From contig JAKIMF020000005.1 in the NCBI GenBank assembly GCA_022605425.2, forward strand, positions 1,336,501 to 1,400,500: a stretch of DNA of 64,000 nucleotides, read 5' to 3'. A program made the position numbers and the translations under genes. The notes under the pieces are model-generated. The model did not search any database, had not been told where the DNA came from, and was given only the letters and a program-made list of their open reading frames with translations. This DNA is from Hamiltosporidium tvaerminnensis. Lineage: Eukaryota > Microsporidia > Dubosqiidae. Below are positions 60,175 to 64,000 of this stretch, in pieces. The number at the start of each line of letters is the position of its first letter. Within the stretch, counting starts at the first letter, position 1.

Positions 60175-60708
60175 ATGCAAAAGTTGATAATATTTTTAGA
60201 GATGATAATTTCTACTGTTTTTTGTACATTAGAAAGCACGGTAGAGGATGATATTCAACACGCACAAAACCAATCAAGAAGATGTAATTTTGAAGTAAAC
60301 CGAGAATCACAGGACATGAAAGTCAAAATTGGGGATCAGCATGCAAGTAATTCAGGTCATGGTCCTAAAAAAGGACAATATTTTGGAGACCAAGATGGTT
60401 GTGATCTTTTCACATCAGAACCAAGCACTTCGCAATTCGAACCTTCACCGAGAAAACAAAAAAGAAGATTGACTAATGAAAAAAATAGTCTAAGATTGTT
60501 AGAAAATCCACAAAGAAATATTACCTTAAAAATGAAACTTGGGAATATAGAGGCTGTTAAAAACAATTTTTTAAAGCAACTGTTAGATTCAAAAATATTA
60601 AAATTTAAAAGCGAAGATATGAATCTACCGGAGAACAGACGTTATAATCTTACAGTAGGATATCCAATAGCCACAGAAACACAGTATTTAAAAACATTGC
60701 AAATATAA
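60175..60708 (+). pseudogene. Secreted paralogous family member P3, N-terminal part (177 codons from ATG)
   Basis: I choose ATG 60175 (MQKLIIFLEMIISTVFCTLE), which gives a compact signal peptide and has CCC about 12 bases upstream; the longer frame from 60136 lacks an ATG. The mature part is polar and charged, with a region around EPSPRKQKRRLTNEK and no recognised domain. The frame ends at TAA 60706-60708. The P3 C-terminal part resumes in the same frame at about 60808 after a linker holding two further stops. Unlike P1 and P2 it lacks an obvious NQ-(K/R)-N-x-KRVL motif after the signal peptide, so it is assigned to the family through the downstream part. Whether it still makes a short secreted protein is unknown. 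Confidence 0.5.
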
Positions 60709-60807
60709 TTGATAGGTATATCAATAGATTTTCAATGATCGAAATTTATCTTTTGCAAGGGTTAGGGTAAATATAATTCTAAAGGTAATTTACAAAGAAA
60801 TTTAAAA

Positions 60808-61962
60808 GTGCTACAACTCTCGATTCGAAGAATAAATATTGTTAAAAATACGAATGAAGAGGATTTAAGCAGTTCATTTTTTAAATCTTCTCATTTCGAA
60901 GTTATAGAAAGCGTTAAAAAAGAATTAGTAAATGTTAAAAAGGTAGATAATATTTATGATTTGGAGAATATTATTGCATATTCAGAAAAAATCTACATAT
61001 TCGGAATAAAAAGTAAAAAAACATTTACAAAATTACAGTTACAAGAAATGTTAACGAGTTTGGAAATCCAAAATGTCAAGGAAGAACTTCAAAAATATAG
61101 AAAGATTCTATCTTTTTACGAATTTATGCTATTCAAATATAGATATGCAGATAATATAATTGATCATATTGAAGAAGGATGTTTTTTAATGGTTCATTTT
61201 CTTCTTGAAATATTATTTACTAAACTAGAAAATATATTCAAAAAAATAGAAATATACAAAAAGCTAACTGAAAATGATTTATCAAAAGCATATAAAAATC
61301 TTTCCTATAAAAATAAAATAGATTTAGAAATACAACCACTTAAAATAATACTTATGCACATTTATTTGGGTCTAAAAAATGGGTTTTGCTTGTTTAAAAA
61401 ACACATCATAGTGTATTTATTAGAATTTACACATTTATTTATGACCGGAAAAATACTTGATCTGTTTATAAATGACGATTTTGGTTGTATTATTTTTTTG
61501 CTTTACCATTATATATATGATGATTCAATGTCTTTACAGGCTGATTTGTATCTTAGAATAGGAAATGCATTAGCATTTCTTTCTCTCCACAATTATCACA
61601 CTTCTCAAGATATAAATCTTAGCTTTAGTAAAATAATGAATCATATTTCACAAGAAAGTTATATAATTACTTTACATGCAATTTTAAGACATATTTTCCC
61701 CAAGTGCATTCATTTTTCTGCTTTTTATCCCGAATTATTTACTAATGTAGGAAATTTTATCGAAAATATTTCCACTCTAACCGAACAATGGGATTTTTTA
61801 GATTCTCGCATCAAAATTTTGTCTTTTAAGTTTTGCATAAAATATGCATATATGTTAAGGCATCTTTTATACAGCGATTACCAGTATGAAAAAATGGTTT
61901 TGGATCAATCCATGACGCAACTTTATAACGATATTTCTAGTTCTTTCAATGAGCCCGTATGA
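60808..61962 (+). pseudogene. Secreted paralogous family member P3, main part (384 codons)
   Basis: The frame starts at GTG, and its first in-frame ATG is about 80 codons in, so it is the continuation of the signal-peptide ORF at 60175 (same frame, 99 bases of linker containing stops). It aligns with P1 and P2. SVKKELVNVK corresponds to VIKQELHRII, IEEGCFLMVHFLLEILF to ISKGHILYVHYLYEIIS, and YKNLSYKNKIDLEIQPLKII lies at the point where P1 and P2 change frame. P3 is uninterrupted there, which shows that a one-frame form of the gene existed. The last 200 residues are helix-rich with many Leu, Ile, Phe and Tyr. Translation of this part alone would lack a signal peptide. An intron removing the linker was considered, but no convincing splice sites were seen. 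Confidence 0.6.
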
Positions 61963-61964
61963 AT

Positions 61965-64000
61965 ACAAAATAAACTCTAAGTACATTTTTAATTTTTTAA
62001 GATCCTTTTTAACAGTATTTAATTTATTTGAATTTTACAAAATATTTTTTCGACTTTTGCCAGGATTCAGAATTAATATAAAGGTGTATATCAAAACCAA
62101 ATCATTTTTAAAAATCCAACAAGATGCACAATTGATTTTTTGCTTGCAATTATTATAATAAAAAATTCTAAAATATATGCTTATATTCCGTGTTTCAACC
62201 AAAGAAAGTTTATAAATTTAAAATATCAGTTTCTTTTCTTTTAAATTGTTCATAAAATACAATTTTTTAAATTTAACGATTTGATATTTCGCAAGCTTTA
62301 TAGATTATAGCTTGGTTGTTCGTAAATGTTTTTTTTATCATAAACCATTCTGCATGACGATTTTGACATTCAATTTCAACATATATAGTTTAAGAAAAAC
62401 ACATTTATTAAAAAAGAAACCAACTCAATCATAACCCCTACACCTCACTCATATATCATTAGCACAAATAATTTTTTTAGTACGTTTAAAAGAAAATATT
62501 CTAGCAAATTACAAAGAATAACGTGTTTTGATCAAAGTAAATAAAAGTTATACGTCTTTACAAAGTTAACCTTAATCACAGACAATATTTTTATTTTTCT
62601 TTGTGATATATATCTTTACACTGAGTCTTTTCAAATAGTCTATTAGGTTATTTTTAAGCTCTTTGCCTTGGTGTTTATTGTATTTAAGTTATGATTTTGA
62701 TTTGACTTCTCTGCTAATATATTATAAGTGAATGAATTCACTTATTTAGTCAAGTCCGATTTTAAACAAGAATAGATGTCTTATTACACTATCTTTTAGA
62801 TCATAGTTGTAACACATTTAAATAACCTTACATATACACTTTTATAATCACTCAGCCTAGGTAGTTCAAGATATAAATCAATTTAGCTGCAATCATTCTA
62901 GTAAAAATATTGTAGTGATTGTGACATAAGTTCTATGGCTTCTACAGTAGGTATAATCTTTATACAAATAAGGAAAGGTTAGAAGTTTATGATAAGATAG
63001 TCTTAGTTAACCTGTAGAAGATGTCACAACATAAAAATATAACACTATTTATAGTTTTGTAAATTTTAAATATTCAAATGTCTTTCTTTTTATATTTTAA
63101 GTAAAAAATTGTAATTTTGATAGTATAAACTCTAACCCAACAAACACAATAATAGAAATTTTATGTTTTGAATTAAATAATTGTTTCATTTAATTGTAGA
63201 CTAAGTTTTAATCCTTTGACTTTTATATCCACCTTTAAATATATTTAGATATTAAAATGATATTAATATCTTGTAATTCCCACGCGTATAGGTATTCCTT
63301 CATTATGTAAAGAATTGTTCATAGCTATATATCTAATTAGCAAAGTAAATATTAAAAATGATTCAAATTAACTTAGCTTTTAGTGAAATATATTTATTAA
63401 GATTCATTCAATCTTTATACCAAATTAAAATATTATCTATATGTTTTTTTATTTGAATTGTTTTTCGTGCGAATCCGTATTAACTCATAAGAAAGTTAAA
63501 GATCAAAAAAACCAAAAAACATAAAACCAAACATTTATAAAATAGTTGTAGAAATTGTATTTAAACTAGGTAAATAAATTAAAAACGTTAAAATTTACAA
63601 ACAATTACATACAGACATTTATCAAAATGTGGTTTTAATGTTAAAGTAGTATAATAAGAACAAAGTTATCAGTTCGAGGCATATTAATGTACTATAAAAT
63701 TTATTTAAATTTAATTCTTTAGATAATTAGAGTAAAATATTATTTAAGTCTAATAAAAATATAAAATAATAGAAAACTTAGTAATATCTTTACAAATATA
63801 AAAATTTATGTTCTAAATTGGTCGAATATGAGTTAATAGTTTAAAACGAAATTCTTATTTGAATATTTTGAGATGAATCAAATATCAAAATTCTCTAATA
63901 GAATTATATAATTTAGTAAAAATAACTTAATTCTGTATAAATCTAAATAAAAGCATTTTATTTCAACGGAGTCAATAGTATTACATTTTTAATAAATTTT
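61965..64000. other. AT-rich sequence to the end of the window
   Basis: No supported gene was seen. The 69-codon ORF at 61949-62158 overlaps the end of P3 in another frame; it is Phe/Lys/Ile-rich and has no recognisable match. Confidence 0.45.

Noticed and set aside
60709-60807. An intron joining the two P3 parts
   Set aside because: The first stop lies upstream of any good donor, and several weak GT...AG pairs fit equally poorly.
61949-62158. 69-codon ORF after P3 as a further gene or an extension of P3
   Set aside because: P3 already ends in a segment that aligns with the ends of P1 and P2; this ORF is AT-driven and needs a +1 shift.
1-64000. CRISPR arrays, bacterial operons or prophage
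   Set aside because: No regularly spaced repeats and no bacterial-type gene organisation; all recognisable genes are eukaryotic.

Overview
The window looks like a piece of a large, gene-poor, extremely AT-rich microsporidian genome; the species cannot be named from the sequence. The evidence is a base composition near three-quarters A+T, intronless genes, C-runs (CCC or CCCC) directly or shortly upstream of several start codons (a known microsporidian start context), several predicted secreted proteins without recognisable domains, one leucine-rich-repeat-like protein, and a restriction-like-endonuclease (REL) non-LTR retrotransposon. Low gene density with many relics fits the expanded-genome lineages (the Edhazardia or Hamiltosporidium type) better than the compact ones; that assignment is inference.

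Layout. 0-4 kb: a decayed, nearly full-length minus-strand copy of the retrotransposon, beside a G+C-richer island. 4.1-6.65 kb: a broken M1 aminopeptidase gene on the minus strand that still shows GAMEN and HELAH. 7.6-9.7 kb: a 3' fragment and a strongly diverged relic of the retroelement. 9.9-12.2 kb: an intact 751-codon leucine-rich-repeat-like gene. 12.6-14 kb: two coding-like islands of unknown origin. 14.76-18.57 kb: an intact copy of the retroelement (1253-residue ORF) flanked by a 14-bp direct repeat, with a second 3' fragment just beyond it. 20.2-22.1 kb: secreted-family member 1, broken. 24.6-25.3 kb: a secreted acidic K/E-rich protein interrupted by one stop codon. 26.6-30.3 kb: decayed repeats, including a plus-strand retroelement copy. 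31.5-33.3 kb: an intact type I membrane protein on the minus strand. 40.6-42.6 kb: secreted-family member 2, with one frame change. 55.97-57.1 kb: a DBP5-like DEAD-box helicase pseudogene. 60.2-62.0 kb: secreted-family member 3, broken. The remaining sequence (33.3-40.5, 42.6-55.9, 57.1-60.1 and 62-64 kb) is AT-rich with no supportable gene.

How the parts relate. Only the LRR-like gene, the type I membrane protein and the full-length retroelement are uninterrupted in one frame. The three secreted-family loci (P1 at 20.2 kb, P2 at 40.6 kb, P3 at 60.2 kb) are diverged paralogues on the same strand. P1 and P2 share a signal peptide followed by an NQ-(K/R)-N-x-KRVL motif, and both need a -1 frame change inside the same short T-rich window near the start of their last third. 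Once the frames are joined, both loci come to exactly 661 codons. P3 reads straight through that position. Whether this is programmed frameshifting, shared decay or a homopolymer sequence error is the most useful question in this window.
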